Origin: Verrucomicrobiota bacterium
GTDB lineage: Bacteria; Auribacterota; JABMQX01; JAFGEW01
Reading direction: 5' to 3'
NCBI GenBank assembly: GCA_016931415.1
Contig: JAFGEW010000112.1
Span: forward strand, 32,159-96,158
DNA: 64,000 nt
This document shows positions 63,613-64,000 of the stretch, piece by piece. Both the position numbers and the translations under genes were made by a program. The first letter of the stretch is position 1. Each line of letters begins with the position of its first letter. The notes under the pieces were generated by a model that ran no database searches, was not told the origin of the DNA, and saw only the letters and a list, made by a program, of their open reading frames with translations.

Positions 63613-64000
63613 AACTTGGAGAGTTTGATCCTGGCTCAGAACGAACGCTGGCGGCGTGGATGAGGCATGCAAGTCGAACGGGGAGTACAACGATAGCAAT
63701 ATTGGCGTACTCCTAGTGGCGAAAGGGTGAGTAACACGTGGGTAACCTACCCCCGAGCTGGGGATAACCTGAGGAAACTCGGGCTAATACCGAATGCAGC
63801 CCGACGGGGAAGCTCCGTCGGATGAAAGGTGGGGATCTTCGGACCTACCGCTCGGGGAGGGGCCCGCGCCGTATTAGCTAGATGGTGGGGTAACGGCTCA
63901 CCATGGCGATGACGCGTAGCCGAGCTGAGAGGCTGACCGGCCACACTGGGACTGAGACACTGCCCAGACTCCTACGGGAGGCTGCAGTCGAGAATCATTG
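63613..64000 (+). rRNA. 16S ribosomal RNA, 5' part (truncated by window edge)
   Basis: AGAGTTTGATCCTGGCTCAG (63620-63639) corresponds to E. coli position 8, placing base 1 at about 63613. The next conserved blocks are GAACGCTGGCGGCG, GGCATGCAAGTCGAACG, GTGAGTAACACGTGGGTAA, GGATAACC, TAATACCGAATG, ACTGAGACAC and ACTCCTACGGGAGGCTGCAG. About 390 of roughly 1500 bases are present. The GGCTGCAGTCGAGAATC block replaces the common GGCAGCAGT, a change seen in planctomycete-like and some candidate-phylum 16S sequences. Confidence 0.98.

Overview
The window is a 64 kb piece of a GC-rich bacterial chromosome. It starts inside clpP and ends inside a 16S rRNA gene. The 16S 5' end carries GGCGGCGTGGATGAGGCATG and GGAGGCTGCAGTCGAGAATC. 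These signatures, with two PEP-CTERM proteins, long GC-rich hairpin repeats and a short-form alanyl-tRNA synthetase, fit a planctomycete-like or other PVC-side lineage, probably an uncultured one. I cannot place it more finely without a database. Promoters are easy to read because good matches are rare in this composition: several are TTGACA-17-TATACT or extended -10 (TGC-TATxxx) types.

Layout. 1-11.1 kb is a tight forward run of housekeeping genes: clpP-clpX-lon, a class V aminotransferase plus serA (serine synthesis), purA, uppS-cdsA, cmk-plsC. 11.1-18.9 kb is on the reverse strand: two paralogous secreted coiled-coil proteins, an orphan flagellar-rod-like protein, a GH57 alpha-glucan branching enzyme with its usual DUF4912 partner, a MinD/FlhG-like protein that has lost its P-loop, and a coiled-coil protein. 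19-25 kb holds a secreted parvulin isomerase, an M20-type peptidase, a Cys-rich protein, a PAS protein, a glycosyltransferase and a lipoprotein. At 25.25-25.45 kb there is a complete aromatic (Trp/Tyr/Phe) transcription attenuator in front of one gene of unknown function. 26-35.8 kb carries a secreted protein, a radical SAM protein, an MBL hydrolase, an XRE/ImmA-type pair with a decayed copy nearby, a hybrid histidine kinase, a DUF488-DUF488-OB-like cassette and an inositol-phosphatase family enzyme.

35.8-44.4 kb is rich in hairpin repeats and includes an RbsD-like gene with a repeat inserted in frame, a receiver lacking its phospho-acceptor Asp, a secreted metallopeptidase-like protein, a C-Ala-less AlaRS, and a free-standing structured RNA with its own promoter and terminator. 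44.4-47.2 kb is MoxR/DUF58. 47.4-52.5 kb is an amino-sugar/cell-wall recycling group (MurQ, glycosidase, GlcNAc-kinase-like protein, PAP2). 52.7-55.1 kb carries a CobA-HemD fusion. 55.1-57.0 kb has two tandem PEP-CTERM paralogues with matching promoters. 57.2-61.9 kb is a string of small cytosolic genes (two DUF3795, GNAT-thioredoxin fusion, DinB, unknowns). 62.9 kb to the end is the rrn promoter, leader with boxA, and 16S.

The most interesting signals are the attenuator without a recognisable aromatic-biosynthesis target (25.25-26.18 kb), the unassigned structured RNA (44.19-44.37 kb), the pseudo-ATPase beside the glycogen genes, and the DUF488/OB cassette. No tRNA genes, CRISPR arrays or intact insertion sequences were seen. 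Large antisense ORFs throughout are composition shadows.
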